NCBI RefSeq assembly: GCF_004364125.1
Contig: NZ_SNZV01000002.1
Coordinates: 652,204-716,203, forward strand
Reading direction: 5' to 3'
Origin: Sphingobacterium paludis
Lineage (GTDB): Bacteria; Bacteroidota; Bacteroidia; Sphingobacteriales; Sphingobacteriaceae
Length of the DNA stretch: 64,000 nt
This document shows positions 1 to 8,715 of the stretch, piece by piece (within the stretch, counting starts at the first letter, position 1; every line of letters begins with the position of its first letter). The notes beneath the pieces are model-generated. The model was not told the DNA's origin and did not search any database. It saw nothing but the letters and a program-made list of their open reading frames with translations. Both the position numbers and the translations under genes were made by a program.

Positions 1-1147
1 ATAATTTCGTTCCGAGACGGTCATCGGCCGTTTGTATATTGGCGAATACCACACCGCTCAAGAATTGGTTACGAAGGATGGGATAGCGGTATTCCACTTC
101 TGAGTAAAAGAAAGAGTTCCCTTTGAAATATCCAGCCGTATATCCGCGGCCTATACGTGAATAGGTGTCGCGCCCTGTGCCGGGCAAATCTAAGTATCCT
201 AAACGTCCGACGACGTTATACGAACCCCAATGCCAAAATGCTAAAACATGGTTCGGGCGTGTCGACGACAGCGGCCAGTATTTACGGAAATCCGTTTGCA
301 ACTGATACGCCGCCTGTTCGCTACCCATCCAAGGTTGGCTCATGCGCAATACAACGTCGGCATAGATCCCATTATACGCGCTGTTGGGATTGTCTCGGGT
401 CATGTACTGCCAGTTAAACTGAAGGCCGTTGTTGTTGTATCGGCTCGCATTGTAGTCGGTCAATTCGCTATACACATCCAACGGGGTCGTCTCGTAATCA
501 CCTACCGTACGGATATTGCGTTTCAGCTCGATAAAAACACCCGCTCCGACAAACATGCCGGGCGATAGGCGCTTATAAAGTCGCTCATTAAATCCGTAAA
601 CCGTATACTGGTTGACATAACGATTACGCTGCGGGTTGTTGAGCACCTCTTCTTCCGGAATGTCGGTAGGAACGGTATTGCCCATCCCCATCCCGTAATC
701 CAATGCGACCATGCGTGCGACCACCACCCCGCCCTTGATATTCCATTTGTTATAGCGGGTATAGGTGTCATGGGCAACATAGCCCACCATGATTCCTCGA
801 GTGGTATAACTCAACGCAGTGGCAAAGGTCGACATTGCTGTGGTTTCCCGGTCGCCCAAATAGACTCCCCCTACGACTTTTGCGCCAATCTGAAAGCCAA
901 TACTCGGATTATAATTGATATTAGGAAGGATAGAGATTCCCGATCGTTTTCCCTGCACCTTCTTGGATGTATCGCGCCGCACAAAACGGCTGATATCCCG
1001 AAACCCATCGCCAATATCGTAGAGTTGATCGACAAAGTGAACCGTATCTTTCGCTTTGTTCGTAATGGTATCTTTGATAATGATTTTTTGCGCAGCAAGC
1101 TGAAGGATGTTGATAAAGAAAAAGAAGACGATTAGATAACTTCGCAT
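1..1147 (-). CDS. BamA/TamA-type outer-membrane protein, 3' end cut by window edge
   Basis: The minus-strand frame stays open from about 1147 to base 1, giving at least 382 residues without a stop. The chosen start (ATG at 1147) begins a signal peptide, MRSYLIVFFFFINILQLAAQ, with AAAGGAA a few bases upstream; in-frame ATGs at 1171 and 1168 would put a charged stretch before it. The later part is rich in alternating aromatic and glycine residues. Segments such as RPNHVLAFWHWGSY, LDLPGTGRDTYSRIGRGYT and YFKGNSFFYSEVEYRYPI match the C-terminal barrel of Bacteroidota surface-antigen (Omp85-like) proteins of about 400-440 residues, so about 30-60 residues are probably missing. Role inferred: a beta-barrel in the outer membrane; substrate unknown. 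No POTRA domain is evident in the N-terminal part. Confidence 0.75.
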   Translation of the reverse strand, partial: MRSYLIVFFFFINILQLAAQKIIIKDTITNKAKDTVHFVDQLYDIGDGFRDISRFVRRDTSKKVQGKRSGISILPNINYNPSIGFQIGAKVVGGVYLGDRETTAMSTFATALSYTTRGIMVGYVAHDTYTRYNKWNIKGGVVVARMVALDYGMGMGNTVPTDIPEEEVLNNPQRNRYVNQYTVYGFNERLYKRLSPGMFVGAGVFIELKRNIRTVGDYETTPLDVYSELTDYNASRYNNNGLQFNWQYMTRDNPNSAYNGIYADVVLRMSQPWMGSEQAAYQLQTDFRKYWPLSSTRPNHVLAFWHWGSYNVVGRLGYLDLPGTGRDTYSRIGRGYTAGYFKGNSFFYSEVEYRYPILRNQFLSGVVFANIQTADDRLGTKL

Positions 1148-1236
1148 GAATATGAATTTCCTTTGCATCATTTAACAATGACGGAATATACTTGTTTGCG
1201 AATATAACATTTTTTAACCGTTCTTCCAGCAATGCG

Positions 1237-3207
1237 CTATCGCATTTTCTGAAGCTCAAGCTCTTGGTTCTGTTGCTGAATGATTCTAGAATAAAACTCT
1301 TTGAGATGAAAATATTCATCCACAGAATAGATAGCCTTATTTAACGAGATGGCCTGTTTAAAAACCAAACGATTGTTATCGACTACTGCTTTATAGCTGT
1401 ATCTCGCGGCTTCTTCTGGCAGTTTCATATGGAGATCCTTCGGCAACTGCTTCACTTGGTAGCGCTCGGGTATTTCAATAATCACATTATGTATCATCTG
1501 GCGTTGAGCACCTAGATCCACTTGATAGAGGCGTTCGTTCAAATTGAACGGGTTTTTCTCCACTCTGTTTAGGAAGATTGGATTAACGCTAAGCACGCTA
1601 TGGCGTAAGTAATCATGAAGTGGAAGTTCCATGTCAAATTCTTCTGTTAAAAATCCATCAGTGTTATACAAATCGGAAATCGACCCATTTTTCAAGTGCA
1701 TGTTCGGTAGCTTTACTTCGATATCTTCTAAATACTCCTCTTCCGTGTTGAACGCACGGATTTCGTTTCTTTTGCGGAGGGCGTCTAGCCCCTTATAACT
1801 GATACATAATTTGCCAACGATGTTTTCGGCGCTATCGATCTTGCCCACAATGGTAACATTCACCAATGACGGTTGTTCATTAACCAAAGGGATCCATTCA
1901 GATGATTTTTTGGAGTAGATAATTCTACCTCTGTCGTTAACGCAACGCAAAGGAAGCTCACCAAAAGGAAGAAACGGATCTGTCGCATCGAGCAAAATGA
2001 TTTTACCATCTATCTCCGCACCCGCAATGACGTAGTTGAAATCGGAAATAACCGGATGTAAATTGTTGGGGATTCCATTTTGTCTGGTTGACACAAGGAT
2101 GGGATAAGCCGGTATTTCGGCCGCATGCAATGCCGCTATAAGGGCGAGGTTAATATCAGCAACGTTACCCTGATGCTGCTCCAAGCTTTCCTTTATACCA
2201 TATTGCGTGTTTTTTCCATACACTTCATTCCATTTTATATTTTTCTGTATGTAGCTGTAGATCGCACGTGCTTTATCCACGCTACTGTTCTTGTCCTTCA
2301 GGAGCAGCGGTAGTATTTTTGTGAAAACATCTTCTTTCTTAAGCTGGCCCCCAAAAGATTTCTCCGTTAATAATTCGCGGTCTACGTCGCTCCATGCTTT
2401 CGTAACACGGACTTTTGAACCATTTGTTGAGTAGTATTGCTCCAGTTCGAAGTTGATGGCCGATTTGTAATTTTTCGGCGCCAGCATGTATTCTTCTTCC
2501 TCAAATGCTGGTATATTATCCATGAGATACGTGATCTTTGAGCAATCGTTACGCACGCCGTTGAGTAGGAAATATTCCCAAAGAATTTCTCTCTTGGTGT
2601 CTTTCAGCGGGTAAGGGCCTCGCAGACTCACCTGATAAAGGTACGTTGCCGGCATGATCGCAGTGTAGCTGCTGGAAAGCTTCGGAATATCCTGCTGGAA
2701 TTGCCAACTGCGGAAATTCAGGATATCCGGTGATAAGATTCGATACGATATGTCAATAATAGATCCCTCTTCGACCTGAGGCAGGGTGAAACGAGCCAAA
2801 TGCAGGAACGGTGATACTTTGTCCAAGAATATGGCCTTGCTTGTCATCTCGGTTTCCGTGATACGGTTATCGTTAAGATTGTAGGTTGTCCCTTTAATTT
2901 CGATAATTTTTTCAAAGGCTTTTCCGAAAGCATAAAGTGGAATTTCAAAGTTCGCCTGTTCTACACCTTCTTTCTTTAGGATTTTGATCCGTGCTTTGTA
3001 ATCATGCACCACCAGCAAGGCCTTTTCGGATTCGACAACTTCCAGACTTGATCGGCCAACTTCGATAAGAACCAAGGCTTCTTTGTCCTTACCAACATCA
3101 GGCACCGCTGCGGTAAAAGCACTGTGGCTGATAGCAGGAAGTTCAGTCGTTTGTCCAAGCACTATATTTGCAAGGAAGCAGTAGATGATGACGAATAAAA
3201 GGCGCAT
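1237..3207 (-). CDS. DUF3857/transglutaminase-like secreted protein
   Basis: The product is 656 residues from the chosen ATG at 3207, which begins a clean signal peptide (MRLLFVIIYCFLANIVLGQ). An ATG 24 bases further upstream would add MLELLTPV and spoil it. The N-terminal part fits DUF3857, followed at about residues 310-440 by a transglutaminase-like fold (ARAIYSYIQKNIKW, then GNVADINLALIAAL, then LLDATDPF), and a C-terminal beta-rich region. The usual catalytic cysteine position in G-N-C-x-D is not cysteine (GNVAD), and the histidine region reads FNYV, so it is probably non-catalytic; this is common in the Bacteroidota family. It is predicted to be periplasmic or outer-membrane facing. Function is unknown. 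It lies between an outer-membrane protein and an ABC exporter on the same strand. Confidence 0.8.
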   Translation of the reverse strand: MRLLFVIIYCFLANIVLGQTTELPAISHSAFTAAVPDVGKDKEALVLIEVGRSSLEVVESEKALLVVHDYKARIKILKKEGVEQANFEIPLYAFGKAFEKIIEIKGTTYNLNDNRITETEMTSKAIFLDKVSPFLHLARFTLPQVEEGSIIDISYRILSPDILNFRSWQFQQDIPKLSSSYTAIMPATYLYQVSLRGPYPLKDTKREILWEYFLLNGVRNDCSKITYLMDNIPAFEEEEYMLAPKNYKSAINFELEQYYSTNGSKVRVTKAWSDVDRELLTEKSFGGQLKKEDVFTKILPLLLKDKNSSVDKARAIYSYIQKNIKWNEVYGKNTQYGIKESLEQHQGNVADINLALIAALHAAEIPAYPILVSTRQNGIPNNLHPVISDFNYVIAGAEIDGKIILLDATDPFLPFGELPLRCVNDRGRIIYSKKSSEWIPLVNEQPSLVNVTIVGKIDSAENIVGKLCISYKGLDALRKRNEIRAFNTEEEYLEDIEVKLPNMHLKNGSISDLYNTDGFLTEEFDMELPLHDYLRHSVLSVNPIFLNRVEKNPFNLNERLYQVDLGAQRQMIHNVIIEIPERYQVKQLPKDLHMKLPEEAARYSYKAVVDNNRLVFKQAISLNKAIYSVDEYFHLKEFYSRIIQQQNQELELQKMR

Positions 3208-3265
3208 AACAGGAGTTAATAACTCCAGCAAGATACATAAAATCGAGAATATTTTGAGAAATTAA

Positions 3266-5041
3266 TTATTCGGATTCAAGTAATTGTTTTTCGTGCAATT
3301 CAAAATATTCTCCGCCTGCAGCCATCAATTCATTATGGGTGCCTTGCTCGATAATTTTTCCTTGATCCAGTACTAAAATATGGTCTGCGTTTTTGATGGT
3401 CGATATACGGTGGGCGATGAAGATGGTGGTTTTATCTTTCATAATACGGCCAAGATTGTGTAAGATTTCTTCTTCGGTCTTGGTGTCTACAGCAGACAGG
3501 CAGTCGTCGAATATCAGTATTTGTGGATCTTTTATCAATGCTCTGGCAATGGATACGCGTTGCTTTTGGCCACCGGAAAGGGTTATGCCGCGTTCACCGA
3601 TGGCGGTTTGAAAGCCTTCATCAAAATCCATAATATTGTCATAAACAGCGGCATCCTTAGCCGCTTGTTCGGCTCTGCTTAGATCCAGTGTATCCTGTCC
3701 GAAGGCTATATTATTGGCGATCGTATCAGAAAATAGGAATACCTGTTGCGGAACGAAGCCAATCTCTGATCGTAGTTGTTCTGTTTTTAAATCCTGAATC
3801 TGGATATTGTCGTAATAAATATGCCCGGCATCAGCATCATACATCCGCAATAGCAAATTGGCCAGCGTAGATTTTCCGGAACCTGTCTTGCCGATGATCG
3901 CTAACGTTTTCCCTTGGGGAATGTGAAAAGACAGGTTGTCGATCGCCATAATTCCTGTTTCGGGATAGGTGAAACTAAGGTTTTCTACCCGGATACTGCC
4001 TTGCAAGCTAGTATCCACAGTACCATCTGGAATTTCGGAGCGTGTTTTCAAAAATTCATTGATACGCTGCTGTGATGCGGCAGCACGTTGGAACAACGAT
4101 GTGACCCATGCCAACGACATCGCTGGGAAGGTGAGCTGATTCACGTACAAGATGAATTCCGCAATATTGCCCCCGGTTATCGTGCCATTATTTACCTCAA
4201 TGCCGCCCACATAGACGGTGATAATGGTACTAAACCCGATAAGGAAAATAATTAATGGGAAAAAGATGGCCTGAACCCGAACCAAGTCTAGCGACACGCG
4301 ATTATACACGTTGCTTTCTTCTGCGAAGACGTCCATCTTTTGCTGCTCGCGCGTATATGTTTTTATCACGCGGATGCCTGAAAACGTCTCCTGCACAAAA
4401 GACGATAGGGTGGAGAGCTGTCGCTGGATCTTCTCGCTACGGTGGTTGATAATTTTATTGACGTAAAGAATGATGACAGAAAGTATCGGAATAGGTAAGA
4501 GCGAATACGTCGCTAATTTTGGATTCACATCATACATGGCATAAATGACCATGATGGATAACACCACAGTGTTGATGGCATACATAATCGCGGGTCCCAG
4601 GTAGTTTCTAACTTGGTTGACGTCTTCTGTTGCGCGATTCATCATATCACCCGTATTATTCTTCCGAAAGAAAGAGAAGTCCAATTGTTGGTAATGGTTG
4701 TAAATTTCGTTTTTAAGGTCGTATTCGATATGGCGGGAAGTGAGGATGATGGTTTGCCGCATGAAAAACAGGAAAATCCCCCGTAGCAATGCCAAGATAA
4801 GTACGACGATACCAAAAAATAATAGGCTGCTACCGAATACCTCATAGACAAGTTCTTGGCGTGCGAAACCGTCGTAAAGGCGGTACAGATCAATGTTCTC
4901 CTTGACCAAGTCAAACGCTTCCCGTATTACTTTGGCAGGTAGTATGCCAAAGTAGTTCGAAATGATAACAAACAGTACGCCCGGGATCAATTTCCAACGA
5001 TACTTATAAAAATATTTATTGAGGTAAGCGAGTTCTTTCAT
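3266..5041 (-). CDS. ABC exporter half-transporter (fused membrane and ATPase domains)
   Basis: The product is 591 residues from the ATG at 5041 (MKELAYLNKYF, the usual start of this family); an ATG at 5050 would add MWL. Residues 1-310 form the six-helix type I ABC exporter membrane domain. The rest is the ATPase: Walker A GKTGSGKS, signature LSGGQKQR, Walker B followed by DDCLSAVD, and switch histidine in FIAHR. The position after the Walker B aspartate, normally the catalytic glutamate, is aspartate, as in MdlA/BmrC-type subunits of heterodimeric exporters. It may therefore pair with another half-transporter encoded elsewhere. Substrate (lipid, peptide or drug) cannot be told from sequence. 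It is divergent from the leucine-dehydrogenase-like gene. Confidence 0.9.
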   Translation of the reverse strand: MKELAYLNKYFYKYRWKLIPGVLFVIISNYFGILPAKVIREAFDLVKENIDLYRLYDGFARQELVYEVFGSSLLFFGIVVLILALLRGIFLFFMRQTIILTSRHIEYDLKNEIYNHYQQLDFSFFRKNNTGDMMNRATEDVNQVRNYLGPAIMYAINTVVLSIMVIYAMYDVNPKLATYSLLPIPILSVIILYVNKIINHRSEKIQRQLSTLSSFVQETFSGIRVIKTYTREQQKMDVFAEESNVYNRVSLDLVRVQAIFFPLIIFLIGFSTIITVYVGGIEVNNGTITGGNIAEFILYVNQLTFPAMSLAWVTSLFQRAAASQQRINEFLKTRSEIPDGTVDTSLQGSIRVENLSFTYPETGIMAIDNLSFHIPQGKTLAIIGKTGSGKSTLANLLLRMYDADAGHIYYDNIQIQDLKTEQLRSEIGFVPQQVFLFSDTIANNIAFGQDTLDLSRAEQAAKDAAVYDNIMDFDEGFQTAIGERGITLSGGQKQRVSIARALIKDPQILIFDDCLSAVDTKTEEEILHNLGRIMKDKTTIFIAHRISTIKNADHILVLDQGKIIEQGTHNELMAAGGEYFELHEKQLLESE

Positions 5042-5139
5042 CAGCCACAAATGTAAGGCTAAAATTTCAAATATGGCCGCGCAAAGCGCGCACTTGTGTC
5101 AACATATTGCAATTGTGTAAATAAAGCAAATTATAGAAA

Positions 5140-5168
5140 TTGGGTGCGAGAAATATTTCCTACTTTTG
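5140..5168 (+). promoter_or_regulatory. Predicted Bacteroidota sigma promoter for the LeuDH-like gene
   Basis: TTG at 5140-5142 and TACTTTTG at 5161-5168 are separated by 18 bases. This matches the Bacteroidota primary-sigma consensus (TTG or TTTG, about 19 bases, TAnnTTTG). Transcription would begin near 5175, leaving a leader of about 28 bases before the ATG at 5203. Confidence 0.6.
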
Positions 5169-5202
5169 CAAAAGTTATTGGTAAGCACAGGCATTATAGA
5201 CT

Positions 5203-6273
5203 ATGGCGGCAAGCAATTCGGTTTTTGAAAAGATGGGCATTTCAGGCCATCAAAATTTATTCTTTTGTCACGATCAGGCGGTAGGATTGCAGGCTATCAT
5301 TGCCATACACGACACCACGTTGGGGCCAGCGATAGGTGGCGTACGCATGCTGCCGTACGAATCGCTTCCCGAAGCTATTGACGATGCGTTGCGGCTTTCT
5401 GAGGCGATTACCTACAAAGCGTCATTAGCCGGACTTAACTTAGGAGGCGGCAGTGCTATCATTATAGGAAACAACCGCACCGATAAGACGGAGGTGTTGA
5501 TGCGTCGTTTTGGGCAATTTGTAGAAGGGTTAAATGGAAATTTCATTGCCTCTACGGATATTGGCACCACACAGAAGGATCTGGAATACATGCTTTCTGA
5601 AACACAGTATGTAGCGGGCTTGCCAGCATCGCTTAATGGTGGCGGAGATACCACCGTGTTTGCCGCTCGAGGTGTTTTCTACGGTATCAAAGCAGCAATA
5701 AAAGAGCTTTATGGCGACGATAGCCTTGCTGGTCGTAAAGTTGCGGTACAAGGTGTCGGGAGCGTCGGCGAACAGTTGGTCGGTATGTTGCGTGCAGAGA
5801 ATGCTCGGGTCTACGTATCCGATATGACGGAAGAGCGAAAAATGAAGATCGCGGCTAAATACAAGGCTGAACCGATCACCTATTCCACCAGCTTTGAATT
5901 GGATGCTGATGTCTATGCTCCCTGCGCATTGGGCGGAACCGTCAATCCGGAAACCGTGCCCCGTATGCGCTGTAAGATCATAGCCGGGTCGGCCAACAAT
6001 CAATTGAAGGACGAAGAATTGACCAACAAGTTATTGCAGGAACACAATATTCTGTACAATCCAGATTTTTTAATCAATTCGGGCGCTTTGATAAGCTGTT
6101 ATTCGGAAATTGAAGGATATGGCAATGAACGCACAGAAGCATTGGTGAAAAACATTTATAACGCCACACGCAACGTTATCCAACGATCAAAAGAAGAAAA
6201 CATTACGACCTTTGATGCCGCGAAACAATTGGCAGAAAAACGTATCTTTGACATCAAAAAATTAAAAAGATAA
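5203..6273 (+). CDS. Leucine/Glu/Phe/Val dehydrogenase family protein with altered active site
   Basis: The 356-residue product aligns along its length with amino-acid dehydrogenases of the leucine dehydrogenase type, which oxidatively deaminate branched-chain amino acids with NAD+. The substrate domain has GPAIGGVRM, ITYKASLAGLNLGGGSA and STDIGTTQKD (Asp119). The Rossmann motif GVGSVG lies at about 184-189, and the C-terminal APCALGGTVN and NPDFLINSGAL blocks are family-typical. Lys72 matches the substrate-carboxylate lysine (Lys68 of Bacillus LeuDH). Twelve residues later, where the catalytic Lys80 sits in GGGK, this protein has Ser84 (codon AGT). The usual GDPSP after the glycine loop is GDTTV. 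It may be a divergent paralogue with changed or lost deaminase activity. It appears monocistronic with its own promoter. Confidence 0.85.
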   Translation: MAASNSVFEKMGISGHQNLFFCHDQAVGLQAIIAIHDTTLGPAIGGVRMLPYESLPEAIDDALRLSEAITYKASLAGLNLGGGSAIIIGNNRTDKTEVLMRRFGQFVEGLNGNFIASTDIGTTQKDLEYMLSETQYVAGLPASLNGGGDTTVFAARGVFYGIKAAIKELYGDDSLAGRKVAVQGVGSVGEQLVGMLRAENARVYVSDMTEERKMKIAAKYKAEPITYSTSFELDADVYAPCALGGTVNPETVPRMRCKIIAGSANNQLKDEELTNKLLQEHNILYNPDFLINSGALISCYSEIEGYGNERTEALVKNIYNATRNVIQRSKEENITTFDAAKQLAEKRIFDIKKLKR

Positions 6274-6363
6274 AGGAACACAAGGCGGTTAAAGCCTTGC
6301 GCTCTGCATCATAACAAGTATAATACGTTCTTATTTATATACAATCGTTCTTTAAATTAAATT

Positions 6364-7311
6364 ATGCTTAACAGAAGGCACCTGAGGGTAAAAGTAATGC
6401 AAACGCTTTACGCGTTTAGTTTATCAGAGGATAAACAAGTGAGAGATTTCGAGAAAGCACTGCTAAAGAGTGTAGATGAGGTGAACCAGATGTATATCTG
6501 GACATTGAACCTATTGGATGAGGTAGCCGAGTATGTGCTAACTGATGCTGAAGGGCGAGCAAACAAGTTTTTACCGACAGAGAAGGATAAAATTTATACA
6601 ACAAAGCTGAATAATAACAGTTTTATTGAGTCGCTTCGTCAAAACCGCGCGTACCTGGAAAGTGTGAAGAAGTATAACGTTTCCTGGACGTTTGACCCTG
6701 AAATTGTTCGATCTATCTTTGCCCAGCTGAAAGAGTCCGAAGAGTATTTGGCTTATCTCAAACAAGAAGACCACTCGATCGCTGGTGAAAAAGATATCAT
6801 CAAATTCATCTTCAAGAAAATCGTTTTAAAATCCACTGAAATAGATCAAGTTTTCGATACGAAGTTTATCAACTGGACTGTCGATAAGGAAGTGTTACAG
6901 GCAATGATTGCCAAAACGTTCAAGAACTTCAGTAGCGAAAGCCCTGTACATAATAAGCTGGCCGAGCTTACACCGAGCTGGGAGGAAGATAGTGAGTTTA
7001 TTATCGATTTATTAAAACAAACGATTCGTTACGGCAAAGAGTATCAGGACCTGATTTCCCAAAAAACAAAAAATTGGGAAGCCGATCGTATCGCTTTGGT
7101 CGATACCCTACTGATGCGGATGGCTATATGTGAGTTAGTGAATTTCCCGACTATTCCGGTTAAAGTTACGATTAACGAATATATTGAGCTTTCCAAAGCA
7201 TTCAGTACCAATAAAAGTAATACCTTTATCAATGGTATTTTGGATAAGATTCTTGCGGATCTATCGCAAGACGGACGTATTCAAAAACAGGGTAGAGGCT
7301 TAAAAGATTAA
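6364..7311 (+). CDS. nusB: Transcription antitermination factor NusB (long Bacteroidota form)
   Basis: The 315-residue product starts MLNRRHLRVKVMQTLYAF, the arginine-rich RNA-contacting start of NusB. Its C-terminal half carries the helical NusB core (DRIALVDTLLMRMAICEL, VTINEYIELSKAFSTNKS, FINGILDKI). It is about twice the length of E. coli NusB because of an N-terminal helical extension that is normal in Bacteroidota. NusB with NusE binds boxA in rRNA leaders and prevents premature termination; a boxA-like sequence occurs in the rRNA leader at 63802-63810. It is followed 43 bp later by the DUF1573 lipoprotein gene, a conserved arrangement with yajC downstream. Confidence 0.93.
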   Translation: MLNRRHLRVKVMQTLYAFSLSEDKQVRDFEKALLKSVDEVNQMYIWTLNLLDEVAEYVLTDAEGRANKFLPTEKDKIYTTKLNNNSFIESLRQNRAYLESVKKYNVSWTFDPEIVRSIFAQLKESEEYLAYLKQEDHSIAGEKDIIKFIFKKIVLKSTEIDQVFDTKFINWTVDKEVLQAMIAKTFKNFSSESPVHNKLAELTPSWEEDSEFIIDLLKQTIRYGKEYQDLISQKTKNWEADRIALVDTLLMRMAICELVNFPTIPVKVTINEYIELSKAFSTNKSNTFINGILDKILADLSQDGRIQKQGRGLKD

Positions 7312-7354
7312 TTCTTTATCAGACAAACCGAGCATTAGAGCTCATAAACAATAA

Positions 7355-7801
7355 ATGATTAGGAATATGTTGAAAACGTTTTTTTTCTGCGTTGCGGCCT
7401 CCGTACTTGTTTCTTGTGGTAATTCAGGGACAAAAGACGCGGAGCACGCCGATAGTGTTGCCAACAATGAAGCGAGTGCTTCAGGAACGGGCAAGATAGA
7501 GTTTGCCGAAGCGGCTTTTGATTTTGGACAGGTTAAAGAGGGAGAAACCGTAGAGCATGTCTATACGTTTACCAATGCCGGTACTTCGCCCGTTATTCTT
7601 TCACAAGTATCCGCATCGTGCGGCTGTACAACGCCATCTTATACACAAACGCCTATTCTTCCCGGAAAGTCCGGAGAGATAAAAGTAAGCTTCGATAGCA
7701 ATGGCCAAGTAGGTAAGCAACAGAAGATTGTAACGGTTGTTTCCAATGCAGAAAACAACGTAACGACGATACAACTGAAAGGCGAAGTACTGAAGAAATA
7801 G
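7355..7801 (+). CDS. DUF1573 lipoprotein
   Basis: The 148-residue product has a lipoprotein signal with lipobox LVSC (Cys21); an internal ATG (residue 5) gives an equally good signal and could be the real start. After a low-complexity linker comes one DUF1573 domain (FDFGQVKEGETVEHVYTFTN, then SCGCTTPSYTQTPILPG, then IKVSFDSNGQVG), an immunoglobulin-like ASPM/SPD-2/Hydin-type fold with the conserved CGCT pair. It is predicted to be anchored in the envelope. The molecular role of the family is unknown. It sits between nusB and yajC, as in many Bacteroidota. Confidence 0.85.
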   Translation: MIRNMLKTFFFCVAASVLVSCGNSGTKDAEHADSVANNEASASGTGKIEFAEAAFDFGQVKEGETVEHVYTFTNAGTSPVILSQVSASCGCTTPSYTQTPILPGKSGEIKVSFDSNGQVGKQQKIVTVVSNAENNVTTIQLKGEVLKK

Positions 7802-7849
7802 GGTAGAGAACTAGTTTTAATTGCGAAGTTTGATTTCTTGATGATGATC

Positions 7850-8058
7850 TCTAACTTTCCAATTTTTACTTTTGACTGCTCACTTTTGGTTTTTGACTTT
7901 TAACTTTTCAATTTTTACTTTGAAAAGTTTTGACTGAACTTTTGACTTTTGACTTTTTAGCCGAGCGCAGTGAGCTCATTGAAGATAATTTTTACTTTTT
8001 ACTTTGAAAAGTCTTAACTGAACTTTTGACTTTTGACTTTTTAATTTTTACTTTAAAA
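7850..8058 (+). repeat. TTTTGAC-rich intergenic repeat, copy upstream of yajC
   Basis: This is a low-complexity tract built from short units such as TTTTGACTTTT, TTTTAACTTTT and AATTTTTACTT. A longer unit beginning ACTTTGAAAAGT occurs twice, at 7917-7959 and 8001-8043, 84 bases apart. Between them is a short element (7961-7990) reading CCGAGCGCAGTGAGCTCAT then TGAAGATAATT. The same element with small changes recurs at 26773-26802 near carA. Related tracts lie at 25056-25140 and 26754-26885, and a short piece at 43674-43690. No coding potential was seen. Confidence 0.75.
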
Positions 8059-8059
8059 T

Positions 8060-8380
8060 ATGATTACAACACTATTACAAGCAGCACCCGGTGGAAGCAA
8101 CTTAATGAGCTTTTTGCCAATGATCTTAATTATCGTGGTTTTTTATTTCTTCATGATCAGACCGCAAATGAAGAAGCAGAAAGATCATAAAAAATATATC
8201 GAAGAACTTGGCGTCAACTCGAAAGTAGTGACAAACGCAGGCATTCACGGACGCATTGTTGAGGTGAGTGAGACCACATTCTTGATTGATGTAGGGTCAG
8301 GTGTTCGCATTCGCTTTGACAAAACAGCGATTGCGTTGGACGCTTCACGAGCAGCCAACAACGATACGGTAAAGAAATAA
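8060..8380 (+). CDS. yajC: Sec translocase accessory subunit YajC
   Basis: The 106-residue product has a single N-terminal membrane helix (about residues 17-34, FLPMILIIVVFYFFMIRP) followed by the YajC core (MKKQKDHKKYIEELGVNSKV, then TNAGIHGRIVEV, then VGSGVRIRFDKTAI). YajC associates with SecDF in the inner membrane and assists protein export. It follows a repeat-rich spacer and ends before a strong terminator, so it is probably the last gene of the nusB-side unit or a separate short unit. Confidence 0.93.
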   Translation: MITTLLQAAPGGSNLMSFLPMILIIVVFYFFMIRPQMKKQKDHKKYIEELGVNSKVVTNAGIHGRIVEVSETTFLIDVGSGVRIRFDKTAIALDASRAANNDTVKK

Positions 8381-8405
8381 CGATAGCAATTATACATAGA
8401 AAAAC

Positions 8406-8434
8406 AAAAGCAACCTCGAACAGGTTGCTTTTTT
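8406..8434 (+). terminator. Intrinsic terminator after yajC
   Basis: An 11-bp perfect stem (8406-8416 with 8422-8432; AAAAGCAACCT/AGGTTGCTTTT) with loop CGAAC is followed by further T residues. Confidence 0.9.
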
Positions 8435-8678
8435 GTGTGTGGTAAGTGTGTTCCAAAAATTGCACCATGGCACCTACATAGACACTGATGGAATGAAATA
8501 AATAGCTGTTTTATTTACGAAATTGAAACACTATGAATGGGATGGCTTCTGTAGGTTGATAAAGTGGTGAAGGCAAAGTCTGGGCATGCACCAGTTGGTC
8601 TGAAAGGGCTCAAACGTGTGTGTGGATTGCACAACTAAACAAGAATAGATGCTTGGCAAACGATTAAATAGCCAAAGC
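8435..8678. other. Intergenic stretch, nothing recognised
   Basis: This is the non-coding stretch between the yajC terminator and the YbbR-gene promoter. I see no convincing open reading frame, tRNA or large inverted repeat in it. Confidence 0.5.
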
Positions 8679-8710
8679 TTGGAGATATGGCACGGAAACA
8701 TTTACCTTTG
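8679..8710 (+). promoter_or_regulatory. Predicted promoter for the YbbR-domain gene; possible leaderless start
   Basis: TTG at 8679-8681 and TACCTTTG at 8703-8710 are separated by 21 bases, a Bacteroidota-type promoter. The -7 element ends only five bases before the ATG at 8716, so transcription may begin at or next to the start codon. Confidence 0.55.
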
Positions 8711-8715
8711 TCGTT

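Noticed and set aside
248..568. Plus-strand frame opposite the outer-membrane protein gene
   Set aside because: It is an antisense shadow of the minus-strand gene, whose translation has clear family motifs.
3208..3231. N-terminal extension of the DUF3857 protein
   Set aside because: The added residues would precede and disrupt a clean signal peptide; the ATG at 3207 is preferred.
6281..6299. Hairpin CAAGGC/GCCTTG after the LeuDH-like gene
   Set aside because: No T-run follows, so it is not a convincing terminator; the stem is only six pairs.
7850..8058. Repeats upstream of yajC as a CRISPR array
   Set aside because: Units are irregular low-complexity TTTTGAC variants without uniform spacers, and there are no cas genes.
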